Positions 1 through 8,695 are shown, counted from the stretch's first letter. The stretch: 64,000 nt of DNA from Rhizobium sp. NZLR1 (GCF_017357385.1 NZ_CP071632.1:1555501-1619500); one strand, 5' to 3'. Numbers and translations are program-made. Notes: a model not told the origin generated them from the sequence alone.

Positions 1-626
1 ACAAGTTCTCGCGCGGCACCAAGCGCTCGGAAATCATCGAGCAGATGGAGGCGGCACAGCAGAAAATCGTCGATCAGATCTGGGACAAGCGCGACTCTTC
101 GCTGCCGCTGCGGTCCAAGGAAGAACTCGTGACGCTCGCCTCGATCGTCGAAAAGGAAACCGGCGTTGCCGACGAACGTGCCCATGTCGCCTCGGTTTTC
201 CTGAACCGCCTCGGCAAGGGCATGCGCCTGCAGTCCGACCCTACGATCATCTACGGTCTCTTCGGCGGCGACGGCAAACCGGCCGACCGGCCGATCTACC
301 AGTCGGACCTGAAGCGGGACACGCCCTTCAACACCTATGTCATCAAGGGTCTGCCGCCGACGCCGATCGCCAATCCCGGTAAGGATGCGCTGGAAGCCGT
401 CGCCAATCCCTGGAAGACCCAGGATCTCTACTTTGTCGCCGACGGCACCGGCGGCCATGTTTTCGCTGCTACGCTCGAGGAGCACAACGCCAACGTCAAG
501 CACTGGCGCAAGCTCGAAGCCGACAAGGGCTCGGATCCGAGCATCGCCGTCGACGGCCAGCCGGAAGAACAGCCGGCGGATGACGGCGCGACCGTCGTGC
601 CGCCGAAGAAAAAGAAGATTAACTGA
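1..626 (+). CDS. mltG: Endolytic murein transglycosylase MltG, C-terminal part
   Basis: The 5' end lies outside the window; the reading frame is already open at base 3, so the first internal Met at 45 is not the start. The visible ~208 residues carry the YceG/MltG core: an 'LASIVEKETG' segment with the family's catalytic Glu, then 'RLQSDPTIIYGL' and 'SPYNTY'-like 'DTPFNTYVIKGLPPTPIANPG'. MltG is an inner-membrane enzyme that cuts nascent peptidoglycan glycan strands and sets their length. The tail is Lys-rich (PPKKKKIN), a low-complexity end that varies in this family. yicC follows after 18 bases, suggesting co-transcription. Confidence 0.93.
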   Translation, partial: KFSRGTKRSEIIEQMEAAQQKIVDQIWDKRDSSLPLRSKEELVTLASIVEKETGVADERAHVASVFLNRLGKGMRLQSDPTIIYGLFGGDGKPADRPIYQSDLKRDTPFNTYVIKGLPPTPIANPGKDALEAVANPWKTQDLYFVADGTGGHVFAATLEEHNANVKHWRKLEADKGSDPSIAVDGQPEEQPADDGATVVPPKKKKIN

Positions 627-644
627 TAGTTTCTGGAGGCTCGG

Positions 645-1532
645 ATGGCTTTGCAGTCCATGACCGGTTTTGCGCGGCGCGAGGGAACGAGCGGCCGCTG
701 GCGCTGGGCATGGGAACTGCGCTCGGTCAACGGCAAGGGCCTCGATCTGCGGCTGCGCCTGCCACCCGGCCTCGAACGTATGGAGGCAGACGTCCGCCGC
801 CTCGCCGGCGAAAGCTTCAGCCGCGGCAACCTGCAGGCATCGCTGTCCGTCACCGCCGACGAGAACCGCTTCGATGCAGTGCTGAACAAGCAAGCGCTTG
901 CCGCCGTGCTTGCCATGCGCGAACAATTGGACGGGATAATTGATCCGGCGCCGCTGAAGCTCGATACGCTGCTTCTGTTGCGCGGCATCGTTGAATTCCG
1001 GGAAAGCGAGGATGGCGAGGAAGCGCTTGCCGCCCGTGATGCCGATATCGCAGCCGGCCTGTTGGCCGCGCTTTCAGATCTGAGAGCCATGCGAGAGCAG
1101 GAAGGGGCGGCGCTGACCCGCATTCTCCTCGACCATGTCACGACAATCGACGGTCTGACGCGCACGATCGCGGCCGATCCCTCACGCTCGCTGCAGGAGA
1201 TCGCCGCACGGCTTGCCGCGCAAGTCGCCTTGTTGATGGACGGCATGGCCGCGCTGGACCGCGACAGGCTGCATGCCGAAGCCGCATTGCTGGCGACCAA
1301 GGCGGATCTGCGCGAGGAAATCGATCGTCTGAAGGCGCACGTCGCCGCAGCGCGCGATCTCCTGGTGAAAGATGGCCCTGCCGGGCGCCGGCTCGATTTC
1401 CTTGCACAGGAATTTAACCGCGAATCGAATACCATCTGCTCGAAGTCGAATGCCTCGGCGGTTACCGCCGCCGGCATCGAGCTGAAAGTTGTGATCGACC
1501 AGTTCCGCGAGCAGGTCCAGAATTTGGAGTAG
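645..1532 (+). CDS. yicC: YicC/YloC family endoribonuclease-like protein
   Basis: 295 residues, the usual length for YicC. The N-terminus 'MALQSMTGFAR' followed by 'WELRSVNGKGLDLRLRLPPGLE' is the family signature. The C-terminus 'GRRLDFLAQEFNRESNTICSKS' matches the conserved DUF1732 end. YicC proteins are reported as RNA-cleaving enzymes involved in stress and stationary-phase RNA turnover; the physiological target here is unknown. The gene sits between mltG and gmk, an arrangement common in rhizobia, and only 3 bases separate it from gmk, so translation is probably coupled. The start is the first Met, with a GGAG-type site at about 635. Confidence 0.93.
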   Translation: MALQSMTGFARREGTSGRWRWAWELRSVNGKGLDLRLRLPPGLERMEADVRRLAGESFSRGNLQASLSVTADENRFDAVLNKQALAAVLAMREQLDGIIDPAPLKLDTLLLLRGIVEFRESEDGEEALAARDADIAAGLLAALSDLRAMREQEGAALTRILLDHVTTIDGLTRTIAADPSRSLQEIAARLAAQVALLMDGMAALDRDRLHAEAALLATKADLREEIDRLKAHVAAARDLLVKDGPAGRRLDFLAQEFNRESNTICSKSNASAVTAAGIELKVVIDQFREQVQNLE

Positions 1533-1535
1533 GAC

Positions 1536-2198
1536 ATGAAACCGGCGAAACCCTCGCCCGTCCAGATCGCCCGCCGCGGTCTGATGCTTGTCATCTCGTC
1601 GCCGTCGGGCGCCGGCAAGTCCACCATCGCGCGTACGCTGCTGGAGCAGGACAGGCAAATAGGCCTCTCCGTCAGCGTCACCACGCGCCAGCGCCGCCCG
1701 AGCGAAGTCGAGGATGTGCATTACCACTTCAAGAGTGTGCGCGAGTTCGAGCGGCTGCGCGATAGCGACGCGCTGCTCGAATGGGCCGAGGTGCACGGCA
1801 ATTTCTACGGCACGCCGCGTGAGCCGGTCGAGCAGGCGATGGCAGAAGGCCGTGACATGCTCTTCGATATCGACTGGCAGGGCGCCCAGCAACTGCAGGA
1901 GAAGATGTCGGCCGACGTCGTCTCGATCTTCGTGCTGCCGCCGACCATGACCGAGCTCCAGTCGCGCCTGCACCGCCGCGCCGAGGATTCCGAGGAGGTC
2001 ATTCAGACGCGCCTCGCCAACAGCCGCGCCGAGATCGCCCACTGGCGCGAATACGACTACGTCATCATAAACGACGATCTTAATGCCGCGTTCGACGCCG
2101 TCCAGTCGATCGTCAAAGCCGAACGCCTGCGCCGCGACCGCCGCCATGGCATGTTCGACTTCGTCCGCGAGCTGCTGGAAGAGACGCCGTCGCTTTAG
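1536..2198 (+). CDS. gmk: Guanylate kinase
   Basis: 220 residues. Catalyses ATP + GMP to ADP + GDP in the cytosol, feeding GTP and (p)ppGpp pools. The P-loop '[10 protein letters not shown]' is near residues 22-31. It is followed by '[22 protein letters not shown]', which holds the GMP-binding Arg/Tyr region, and '[10 protein letters not shown]'. An N-terminal extension of about 15 residues before the usual start ([15 protein letters not shown]) is typical of rhizobial Gmk. Last gene of the mltG-yicC-gmk run. Confidence 0.96.
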   Translation: MKPAKPSPVQIARRGLMLVISSPSGAGKSTIARTLLEQDRQIGLSVSVTTRQRRPSEVEDVHYHFKSVREFERLRDSDALLEWAEVHGNFYGTPREPVEQAMAEGRDMLFDIDWQGAQQLQEKMSADVVSIFVLPPTMTELQSRLHRRAEDSEEVIQTRLANSRAEIAHWREYDYVIINDDLNAAFDAVQSIVKAERLRRDRRHGMFDFVRELLEETPSL

Positions 2199-2218
2199 GG
2201 GTAGATCCTGAGAAGCTT

Positions 2219-2236
2219 GAGCGGTCCTAGCCGCTC
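2219..2236. terminator. Short hairpin between convergent gmk and the ABC transporter operon
   Basis: GAGCGG and CCGCTC arms with a 6-base loop lie 20 bases past the gmk stop, in the convergent gap. No clear T-run follows, so this is only a candidate terminator. Nothing else recognisable lies in the 2199-2325 gap. Confidence 0.25.
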
Positions 2237-2325
2237 TGGGTAAGAAACGTCAGATGCCAGCGACGGCCACCGCTAACGTTACGGCGACGGTTTCACTGAG
2301 CCTGTTGCTATAGCTGCAGCTGCGC

Positions 2326-3117
2326 TTAGAGAAGCATGGACGCGCCGCGATCGAGATAGGTGTCTAGGAACTGCTCCAGACGCGGATTTCGCGGTTTCTT
2401 GAACACGTCTTGCGGCGCCCCTGTAAACAGTACCTTGCCATGGTCGAGGAAGATGATCTGCTGACCGACCGTCGCGGCGAAGCCGATCTCGTGTGAGACC
2501 ACGACCATGGTCATGCCCTCGGCCGCCAGATCGCGCATGACATTCAGCACCTCGCCCGTTAGCTCCGGATCGAGCGAAGAGGTTGGTTCGTCAAACAGCA
2601 TGATCTTAGGCTTGAGCGCCAATGCGCGGGCAATGGCGACACGCTGTTGCTGGCCGCCGGAAAGCTGCGAGGGATAGTGCCCGGCACGCGCTTCCAGCCC
2701 GACTTTCACAAGCTGAGCCAACGCCAGATCCTCGGCCTGTTTGCGGCTCAGCCTGTGAACCATCTTTAGTGCCTCGCTGACATTGCCGAGCGCCGTCATG
2801 TGCGGCCAAAGATTAAACTGCTGGAAGACCATGCCGATCTGGGCGCGGATTGTTCGGTTCGTAGCCGCAGGAACGCGCTCCCGCACACCCTCGGCGTTCT
2901 CGCTGAAGCCAAGTACCTCGCCATTGATGGCAATCGTGCCGCGGGTTGCCTCTTCGAGAAAGGCCATGCAGCGTAAAAGCGTGCTCTTGCCGGAGCCGGA
3001 AGGGCCGATCAGGCAGGAGACTTGTCCCTGCGCTATCTCGAGGTCGATGCCTTGCAGGACAGTGGAATCCCCGAACTTCTTGACAAGATTGTTGACTGCG
3101 ATTGCGGGAACGCTCAT
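2326..3117 (-). CDS. Polar amino acid ABC transporter, ATP-binding subunit
   Basis: 263 residues from the ATG at 3117; the frame stays open upstream to 3414 but that extension reads as non-coding and overlaps the permease. Walker A 'GPSGSGKST' (residues ~38-46), Q-loop 'VFQQFNLWPHMT', signature 'LSGGQQQRVAIARAL', Walker B 'IMLFDEPTSSLDP' and the switch His ('VVSHEIGFA') are all present. This is the GlnQ/HisP-type ATPase of the PAAT family. It overlaps the preceding permease by 4 bases (ATGA) and is the last gene of a four-gene operon. The substrate is unknown. Confidence 0.93.
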   Translation of the reverse strand: MSVPAIAVNNLVKKFGDSTVLQGIDLEIAQGQVSCLIGPSGSGKSTLLRCMAFLEEATRGTIAINGEVLGFSENAEGVRERVPAATNRTIRAQIGMVFQQFNLWPHMTALGNVSEALKMVHRLSRKQAEDLALAQLVKVGLEARAGHYPSQLSGGQQQRVAIARALALKPKIMLFDEPTSSLDPELTGEVLNVMRDLAAEGMTMVVVSHEIGFAATVGQQIIFLDHGKVLFTGAPQDVFKKPRNPRLEQFLDTYLDRGASMLL

Positions 3118-3782
3118 GCGTTGAAAAACCTGAATCTGGAAAGTTTCGTTTCGGCGAGATTGCCAAGCCGGCCGGTGAATTCGACCAGCACCCAATAAAA
3201 GAGCGCCAGCGCGGAAAGCGCTTCCACGAAGGCGTATTGCTGCGAGCCTATGGCGCTCAATGTCGCCGTCAGTTCCGGCACGGTAATGATCGACAGTACT
3301 GCCGTCTCCTTCATGAGGATCACCGCCATGTTCACCGACGGCGGCAGCACCAGCATGGTCATTTCCGGCAGCAGGATGCGCCTGACGATCTGCCCTTGCG
3401 TGAGGCCGACGCATTCACCGGCTTCGATGTGCCCCCTTGGGACTGCCCGAAAGCCGGAGCGGAAAATTTCGCTAAAATAGGCCGCACCATAGATCGAGAT
3501 GCCGATCAGCCCGGCGGGTAGGGGATCGAGCGACAGACCGACGAAAGGACCGCCATAATAGACTAGGAATATCTGGATCAGGAAGGGTGTACCGCGCAGG
3601 ACCGCGACAATAAGACCAAGCGCCTTATCGACCACCAGACCGCCATATTGCCTGGCGACAGCCAGCAGAAAGCCAAGGGCGGCGGCGGCAATCGTGCCGA
3701 AAACCCAAATCATGATCGTGACGCCCGCGCCGCTGACGATCGCAGGCCATTGCTCGATGAGGACGTTGATGTCGAAGCTCAT
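3114..3782 (-). CDS. Polar amino acid ABC transporter, permease subunit
   Basis: 222 residues of HisM/GlnP type with about five membrane spans. The EAA loop that docks with the ATPase is visible as 'HIEAGECVGLTQGQIVRRILLPEM'. It overlaps its neighbours by 4 bases on each side, so translation of the operon is coupled. It pairs with the second permease (3779-4420) to form a heterodimeric channel in the inner membrane. Confidence 0.93.
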   Translation of the reverse strand: MSFDINVLIEQWPAIVSGAGVTIMIWVFGTIAAAALGFLLAVARQYGGLVVDKALGLIVAVLRGTPFLIQIFLVYYGGPFVGLSLDPLPAGLIGISIYGAAYFSEIFRSGFRAVPRGHIEAGECVGLTQGQIVRRILLPEMTMLVLPPSVNMAVILMKETAVLSIITVPELTATLSAIGSQQYAFVEALSALALFYWVLVEFTGRLGNLAETKLSRFRFFNA

Positions 3783-4420
3783 CGGGGTGCTCCAGGAAGA
3801 GAGCGTTCGATCAGGCCGCCGGCCAATGCGACGATCCAGTTGATCACCAGATAGATCAAGCCGGCTGACGCGAAGAGCTGCAGGGGCAGAAAGGTGCTGC
3901 CGGCGAGATCCTGCGCCATGCGCGTCAATTCGACAATGCCGACAACGGAGACGAGAGACGACGCCTTGAGAATGAGGATCGCTTCGTTGACGAGGGCAGG
4001 CAATGTCAGGCGAAGGGCGGTCGGAACCTTGATGCGGCGAAAGATCTGACCGGGCGTCAAGCCGACCATTTCAGCGGATTCGACCAGCCCGACGGGAACA
4101 CTGGCAAAGCCGCCCCGCAGGTTCTCCGCTTGATAAGCGGCGGTACAGAGCGACAGGCCAATGACCGCCGCCACAACGCTTGGCACATTGATGCCAATAA
4201 CTGGCAGAAGATTGTAAATCAGCAGCAATTGCACGAGCAGCGGCACACCGCGAAAAAAGCTGATAAAAATCCGGGCAGGCAGCACCAGATGGCGCCGCAG
4301 CGAAAGCAGCATGCCCGACAGCAGGATCGCGATGGCGAAACCGATCAGGATTGATACGACGCTGATCGTGACCGTATAGATCGAAGCCTGCAGCAGCAAT
4401 TCGAAGAGTTTGAAGGACAT
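3779..4420 (-). CDS. Polar amino acid ABC transporter, second permease subunit
   Basis: 213 residues, membrane protein. It has the EAA-type loop 'GLVESAEMVGLTPGQIFRRIKVPTALR' and the family N-terminus with an early long hydrophobic span ('IYTVTISVVSILIGFAIAILL'). First permease after the binding-protein gene, from which it is separated by ~100 bases containing a strong hairpin (4468-4502). Its ATGA stop overlap with the next permease supports one transcript. Confidence 0.92.
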   Translation of the reverse strand: MSFKLFELLLQASIYTVTISVVSILIGFAIAILLSGMLLSLRRHLVLPARIFISFFRGVPLLVQLLLIYNLLPVIGINVPSVVAAVIGLSLCTAAYQAENLRGGFASVPVGLVESAEMVGLTPGQIFRRIKVPTALRLTLPALVNEAILILKASSLVSVVGIVELTRMAQDLAGSTFLPLQLFASAGLIYLVINWIVALAGGLIERSLPGAPR

Positions 4421-4467
4421 GAGGGTTGGATGTCGTCCCCTTGGCGGTCATGAAACCGGATATGCTT

Positions 4468-4502
4468 CCAATCATGCCCCGGCACATCCGGGGCATGATT
4501 GG
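4468..4502 (-). promoter_or_regulatory. 13-bp perfect hairpin between binding-protein and permease genes
   Basis: Perfect arms CCAATCATGCCCC / GGGGCATGATTGG with a 9-base loop, in the only sizeable gap of the transporter operon. Hairpins in this place are known in other binding-protein-dependent operons, where they stabilise or partly terminate the message so the binding protein is made in excess. That role here is inference. No T-run follows on the minus strand. Confidence 0.55.
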
Positions 4503-4519
4503 TGATGACGATCAATCGA

Positions 4520-5347
4520 TCAGAATGCTGGGTCCTTGACCGAATCCGGGGTGTCGAAGGTCGCGCCGAACCACTTCTTCTGCAGCGCGGCCATTCTGCC
4601 GTCCGCCTTTATCTTCAGCATCGCGGCATCGATCGCATCCATTAGCGGCGTGTGATCGGTATCCTTCAGGCCGATAAAGCCGAAATAGGATTTTTTGCCG
4701 AAGGGCGGCAGCACGACTTCGAAGACACCCTCACGCTGCTTGGCGACGAATGCGATGTTCGGCAGAGAGTTTGCCACGCCGGCGATGCGACCGGCGGCAA
4801 GATCGGCATAGGATTCGGTAAAGGCCGGATATTCACGAATGTCCGCTTTCGTCGGCAATGTCTCGGAGAATTCCTTGAGCTGATCGAGCTGCGAGGTTGC
4901 CTTGCCGACGCCGATCTTCTTGCCAGCGATGTCTTCCGGCTTGCTGATGGTTTGATCGCCCGCCTTTTTGAGAATGGCTATGGTCGCTTCGGCCAGCGGC
5001 GGCGTAAAGCGATAGCGCTCCATGCGTTTCTTGGTAATCGTCGCCGGGCCGGCCACCACGTCGAATTTTCCGGCTTCCAAAGCAGGGAAAACGCCGTCCC
5101 AGGGCAACGTCACCCACTCGATCTTCACACCGAGCTCCTTGCCGATCTCGTCGAAAAGATCGACGTTCAATCCGACATGCTCACCAGCGTCGATGAAGTC
5201 AAAGGGTGCGAAGGCCGTCTCGGTGCCGACCTTCAGGGTGCCGGCGGCCTTGACCGTCGCCAGCGTATCTGCAGCGTGCGCGGAAAGTGTCGCCCCGAGC
5301 AGGAACGCGGCGCTCATCAACCCTTTGAGCAATGAATTCTTCTTCAT
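4520..5347 (-). CDS. Polar amino acid ABC transporter, periplasmic substrate-binding protein
   Basis: 275 residues from the ATG at 5347. The start is chosen because residues 1-25 form a clean Sec signal peptide (MKKNSLLKGLMSAAF...SAHA|AD) and GGAG-like bases lie just upstream (AACTGGAGAGAAGATC). The mature protein is an SBP family 3 fold: 'GTLKVGTETAFAPFDFID', 'GLNVDLFDEIGKELGVKIEWV', 'WDGVFPALEAGKFDVVAG', 'GKKIGVGKATSQLDQLKEF'. It delivers an amino acid-like ligand to the two permeases. First gene of the operon, divergent from the HutC-like regulator at 5569. Confidence 0.93.
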   Translation of the reverse strand: MKKNSLLKGLMSAAFLLGATLSAHAADTLATVKAAGTLKVGTETAFAPFDFIDAGEHVGLNVDLFDEIGKELGVKIEWVTLPWDGVFPALEAGKFDVVAGPATITKKRMERYRFTPPLAEATIAILKKAGDQTISKPEDIAGKKIGVGKATSQLDQLKEFSETLPTKADIREYPAFTESYADLAAGRIAGVANSLPNIAFVAKQREGVFEVVLPPFGKKSYFGFIGLKDTDHTPLMDAIDAAMLKIKADGRMAALQKKWFGATFDTPDSVKDPAF

Positions 5348-5430
5348 GATCTTCTCTCCAGTTTTGCCCTTCCAGCGGAAGAGTCCAGGTTCCCCAGCGT
5401 TTCCCGTCGAACGAGCTTCTCTGGCCCGCT

Positions 5431-5444
5431 TTTGTCTATACAAA
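5431..5444. promoter_or_regulatory. Candidate HutC/GntR-type operator in the divergent promoter
   Basis: TTTGT-CTAT-ACAAA is a 5+5 palindrome inside the 221-base gap between the transporter operon and the GntR/HutC-like regulator. It resembles the TTGTATATACAA type of site bound by HutC proteins. The flanks are AT-rich, unlike the coding surroundings. Assignment of this regulator to this site is inference. Confidence 0.45.
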
Positions 5445-5568
5445 TAGATATAGCTCGGCATACAGTGTCAATGTAAAAGTCTTGAAAAGCAAAAAACGTG
5501 CCGGACCTTTGGCCGAAGCCGCCTCGCATTGAGGCCAGGATCTGAACGCCGTCGCGGGATCGAGGTGA

Positions 5569-6315
5569 GTGTTGGTCTCAATTCATCATAGAATCTTCGG
5601 AGACATCGAGGCGAAGATCATGAATGGCGACTGGAAACCTGGCCAGCGTATCCCGATCGAGCATGAACTCGCCGACCAATACCAATGCTCGCGGATGACC
5701 GTGAACAAGGCGCTGTCGGCGCTCGCCGAGCGCGGCATGATCGTCCGGCGGCGCAAGACAGGCTCCTTTGTCGCCTCGCGGCAGATCGATCGCACGGTCA
5801 TGGATATTCAGGATATCAGTACCGAGGCGGAGCTTGCCGGACACGAGCACGACCACCGCATACTGAAGCGGCAGATAGAGAAACTGGATACGTCAGGGGC
5901 CGTCTTATTGGGTGAAAGTCCGGGTGCGGAGGTTCTCAAGCTGCAATGTCTGCACCTCGTCGACGGCAAGCCGAACGCAATCGAGCGACGCATCATCATG
6001 CTTGATGCCGTACCGCTTGCCAGGAATGAAAACTTCGCATCCGTTCCGCCGGCCAAATGGTTGCTGGAGCAGGTGCCGTGGTCGAAGGCAAGGCACATCA
6101 TTCGCGCCGTTTCCGCAGATCCGGCCACCGCCAGGCTGCTCGAGACCGAGCGTGGTGACGCCTGCCTGACGCTCATTCGCCAGACATGGCAAAATGGCCG
6201 GACCGTCACCTATGTCGAAATCACCCATCCCGGCGACCGCTTTCAATTCGCCGGTGACTTTCAGCCGACCGAGCAGGAAATGTCCGACTATTCGTCCCGG
6301 AGAAACGCAACGTGA
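5569..6315 (+). CDS. GntR family (HutC subfamily) transcriptional regulator with UTRA domain
   Basis: 248 residues with a GTG start at 5569; TTG at 5572 is also possible. The winged helix is at residues ~5-70: 'PIEHELADQYQCSRMTVNKA', then 'LAERGMIVRRRKTGSFVA'. A UTRA ligand-binding domain covers ~90-235, with 'VLKLQCLHLVDGKPNAIERR' and 'RGDACLTLIRQTWQNGRTVT'. HutC itself senses urocanate; UTRA domains bind many small ligands, so the effector here is open. Divergent from the amino acid transporter, which it most likely controls. It overlaps the downstream LysR gene by 4 bases (GTGA). Confidence 0.9.
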   Translation: MLVSIHHRIFGDIEAKIMNGDWKPGQRIPIEHELADQYQCSRMTVNKALSALAERGMIVRRRKTGSFVASRQIDRTVMDIQDISTEAELAGHEHDHRILKRQIEKLDTSGAVLLGESPGAEVLKLQCLHLVDGKPNAIERRIIMLDAVPLARNENFASVPPAKWLLEQVPWSKARHIIRAVSADPATARLLETERGDACLTLIRQTWQNGRTVTYVEITHPGDRFQFAGDFQPTEQEMSDYSSRRNAT

Positions 6316-7244
6316 GTGCGCCGCGCCGCTTCAAAGCCATTCCGCTTAAAGGCTTGCAGGCCTTCGAAGCCGTCGGCCGCTGCGGCAGCGTGACGGCCGC
6401 TGCCCTGGAATTGAACGTTTCGCCCGGCGCGATCAGCCAGCAGGTGCGCAAGATCGAAAGCTTTCTGGGCGTGACGCTTCTGGAGCGCAACGGCCGCACC
6501 ACGGAGCTGACCCTCTGGGGCAGGCTTTATCATCAGGAGATATCCAAAGGCTTCGAGCAATTCGCGATTGCCGAACGCATGCTGGAGCGGGCACGCAATG
6601 AAAATGCCCTCGTCCTGAGTGCCTTGTCTTCCGTCGTCAATAAGTGGATCGGCCGGCTTATCTTCGGCTGGCAGGCGCTTCATCCGGATGCCCATGTCCG
6701 GATCATCGGTCGCGACAGTGAGCCACGTATGGGCTTCGACGAAATCGACTTTCGCATCAGCTACGGATCGAACGTGCTGCAGCACGAGCATTACAGTGAA
6801 CTATTCCGCGACTGGGTCGTGCCCGCCTGCTCGCCGGCGCTCATTCAAGAGCGTAAGCCGTCGGCATTTGAACTTTTCGACTATCCGCTATTGCATGTCG
6901 AATGGGAAAGGCACTTCACCCCGTACCCCAGTTGGGTCGACTTCGCCGCGAAAGTGGGCGCGACTCTCAGGGAAACGACGCCTGGACTGTCCTTCACCTT
7001 ATCAAGTAGCGCGATCGACGCTGCCGTCAAAAAACGTGGCATCGTCCTCGCGCAAATGTCGATGATCGCCGATGAGCTGGAAGCTCAGGCGCTGGTCATC
7101 CCCCTCGATATCCGGATCCCGCTTCGCGAAAGCTATTTCCTGGCCTGGGATAGGTCAGCGCTGCAGAAATCCCATGGTGCCGCCTTCCGCGATTGGCTGA
7201 TGACGATTTCGCGGCAGCAGGCGCGGATTTCCGCCCCGCAATGA
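6312..7244 (+). CDS. LysR family transcriptional regulator
   Basis: 310 residues with a GTG start that overlaps the HutC-like stop. The N-terminal winged helix-turn-helix is 'LQAFEAVGRCGSVTAAALEL' then 'VSPGAISQQVRKIESFLG' (residues ~14-60). The remainder is the periplasmic-binding-like effector domain of the GcvA type. GcvA-type LysR proteins act as activators or repressors of amino acid and antibiotic-resistance genes. It is transcribed toward the monooxygenase at 7358 and may control it through the palindrome at 7259-7275 (inference). Confidence 0.9.
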   Translation: MSAPRRFKAIPLKGLQAFEAVGRCGSVTAAALELNVSPGAISQQVRKIESFLGVTLLERNGRTTELTLWGRLYHQEISKGFEQFAIAERMLERARNENALVLSALSSVVNKWIGRLIFGWQALHPDAHVRIIGRDSEPRMGFDEIDFRISYGSNVLQHEHYSELFRDWVVPACSPALIQERKPSAFELFDYPLLHVEWERHFTPYPSWVDFAAKVGATLRETTPGLSFTLSSSAIDAAVKKRGIVLAQMSMIADELEAQALVIPLDIRIPLRESYFLAWDRSALQKSHGAAFRDWLMTISRQQARISAPQ

Positions 7245-7258
7245 AAATCTTGCCAATC

Positions 7259-7275
7259 TTTTAGAAAAACTAAAA
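7259..7275. promoter_or_regulatory. TTTTAG-N5-CTAAAA palindrome, candidate LysR box
   Basis: A 17-base inverted repeat lies about 85 bases upstream of the monooxygenase start, directly after the LysR gene. Its core TTAG-N5-CTAA fits the T-N11-A pattern of LysR sites. A near-identical palindrome recurs at 11285-11299 upstream of the broken second copy of the monooxygenase, which argues that it is a functional site inherited with the promoter. Confidence 0.55.
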
Positions 7276-7357
7276 TGAAAGATAGTTCAGCACTATTGCT
7301 CGAAAAATCGGCGCGGCGATAATTTGCACAATCATCAATCTTGGAGGCTGGAATTTT

Positions 7358-8695
7358 ATGGCGCGTAAGATGAAGCTCGGCACCTTTGTCTACACGTTCG
7401 GCTTCCATCCGGCATCGTGGCTTCATCCTGCCAGCGATATCAACGGCGCCAACGACTTTGCCCATCTTCTTGAGGTTGCCAAACGGTCGGAGGCGGCAAA
7501 GTTCGACTTCATGTTCATGGCGGATTCACCCGCCGCAGCCGTCGGCGATCCTGATGCTCTCGCCCGTATTCCCACTAAGATGAACCGCTTCGAGCCGCTT
7601 TCACTGCTATCGGCGCTTTCGGTCACCACACGGAACCTTGGTCTGGTCGCAACCGTGTCGACGAGCTACTACGAGCCTTATAACGTCGCGCGCCTCTTCG
7701 CCTCGATAGATCATCTGAGCGGCGGCCGCGCCTGTTGGAATGTCGTCACCTCCGACCATGACGAGACCGGCTACAATTTCAATCGCGAGGGCCTGGATCC
7801 GCATGCCTTGCGCTATGAGCGAGGCAACGAATTCGTCGATGTCGTCTTCGGCCTGTGGGATAGTTTTGAGGACGGCGCCCTACTTCTCGACCGCAAGAAC
7901 GGGGTCTATTACGACAAGACTAAGCATCATACGCTGAACCACAAGGGTAAGCATTTCCAAGTGCGCGGTCCCCTCAATATCGCCCGGACACCCCAGGGCC
8001 GCCCGGTTATCGCGCAGGCCGGTGGCTCCGAACCCGGCATGGAAATGGCGGCGCGCACGGCGGAGATCGTCTTCAGCCTCGCGTCCAACATCGACCGCAA
8101 CCGGGCCTTCTATGAAAATGTGAAAAAACGTATGCCGGCCTACGGACGCGACCCGAATGATCTCAAGATCATGCCGGGCGTCGTCATCAATGTCGGTGAG
8201 ACCAGAGCCGAAGCGCAGGCGAAGGTCGATTATCTGATCGACAAGATGCATCCCGATGTTGGTCGCCTGATGCTTTCGGAATTCCTGGAGGCGGATCTGC
8301 GCGGCGTGCCTCTCAACAAGCCTTTTCCGATGGACCGGCTGCCGGACGCGCCGAAGGGCTCGCGGGCGCTCTTCGACGAACTGGTCGACTTCGTCAAGAA
8401 CGGCCGCACCGTAGGAGAACTCATCCGCCATTATGCGGAAAAGCATACGGGCAACGGCATGACCGGCACGCCGGCCGAAATCGCTGACTTCATGGAGGAA
8501 TGGTTCGAGACGCGCGCCGCCGACGGCTTCATCCTGATGTTCCCGACCTTGCCGGCAAGCCTCGACGATTTCGTGACGCTTGTCTTGCCGGAACTGCGTC
8601 GCCGCGGATTGTTCCGCGAGGAATATGAAGGTTCGACACTTCGCGAGAATCTCGGGCTCTCCATGCCCGCAAATCGGTTCGCGACCCCCGCCTGA
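7358..8695 (+). CDS. FMN-dependent NtaA/SnaA/DszA-type monooxygenase (LLM class)
   Basis: 445 residues, normal for this family. The luciferase-like TIM barrel is shown by 'LGTFVYTFGFHPASWLHP', 'FDFMFMADSP', 'ASIDHLSGGRACWNVVTS' (family signature 'GR..WN.VTS'), 'GRPVIAQAGGSEPGMEMAAR' and the C-terminal 'FPTLPASLDDFV'. Such enzymes use FMNH2 made by a separate reductase to hydroxylate or cleave small N- or S-containing molecules; a flavin reductase sits at 11734. GGAGG at 7343 supports the start. It ends immediately before the convergent aminotransferase. Related genes occur beside PAAT transporters in S-alkyl-cysteine salvage operons, so that is one possible role. Confidence 0.88.
   Translation: MARKMKLGTFVYTFGFHPASWLHPASDINGANDFAHLLEVAKRSEAAKFDFMFMADSPAAAVGDPDALARIPTKMNRFEPLSLLSALSVTTRNLGLVATVSTSYYEPYNVARLFASIDHLSGGRACWNVVTSDHDETGYNFNREGLDPHALRYERGNEFVDVVFGLWDSFEDGALLLDRKNGVYYDKTKHHTLNHKGKHFQVRGPLNIARTPQGRPVIAQAGGSEPGMEMAARTAEIVFSLASNIDRNRAFYENVKKRMPAYGRDPNDLKIMPGVVINVGETRAEAQAKVDYLIDKMHPDVGRLMLSEFLEADLRGVPLNKPFPMDRLPDAPKGSRALFDELVDFVKNGRTVGELIRHYAEKHTGNGMTGTPAEIADFMEEWFETRAADGFILMFPTLPASLDDFVTLVLPELRRRGLFREEYEGSTLRENLGLSMPANRFATPA

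Noticed and set aside
3118..3414. Upstream extension of the ABC ATPase frame
   Set aside because: The 99 extra codons lie inside the permease gene and have no transporter similarity; ATG 3117 with the ATGA overlap is a normal operon start.
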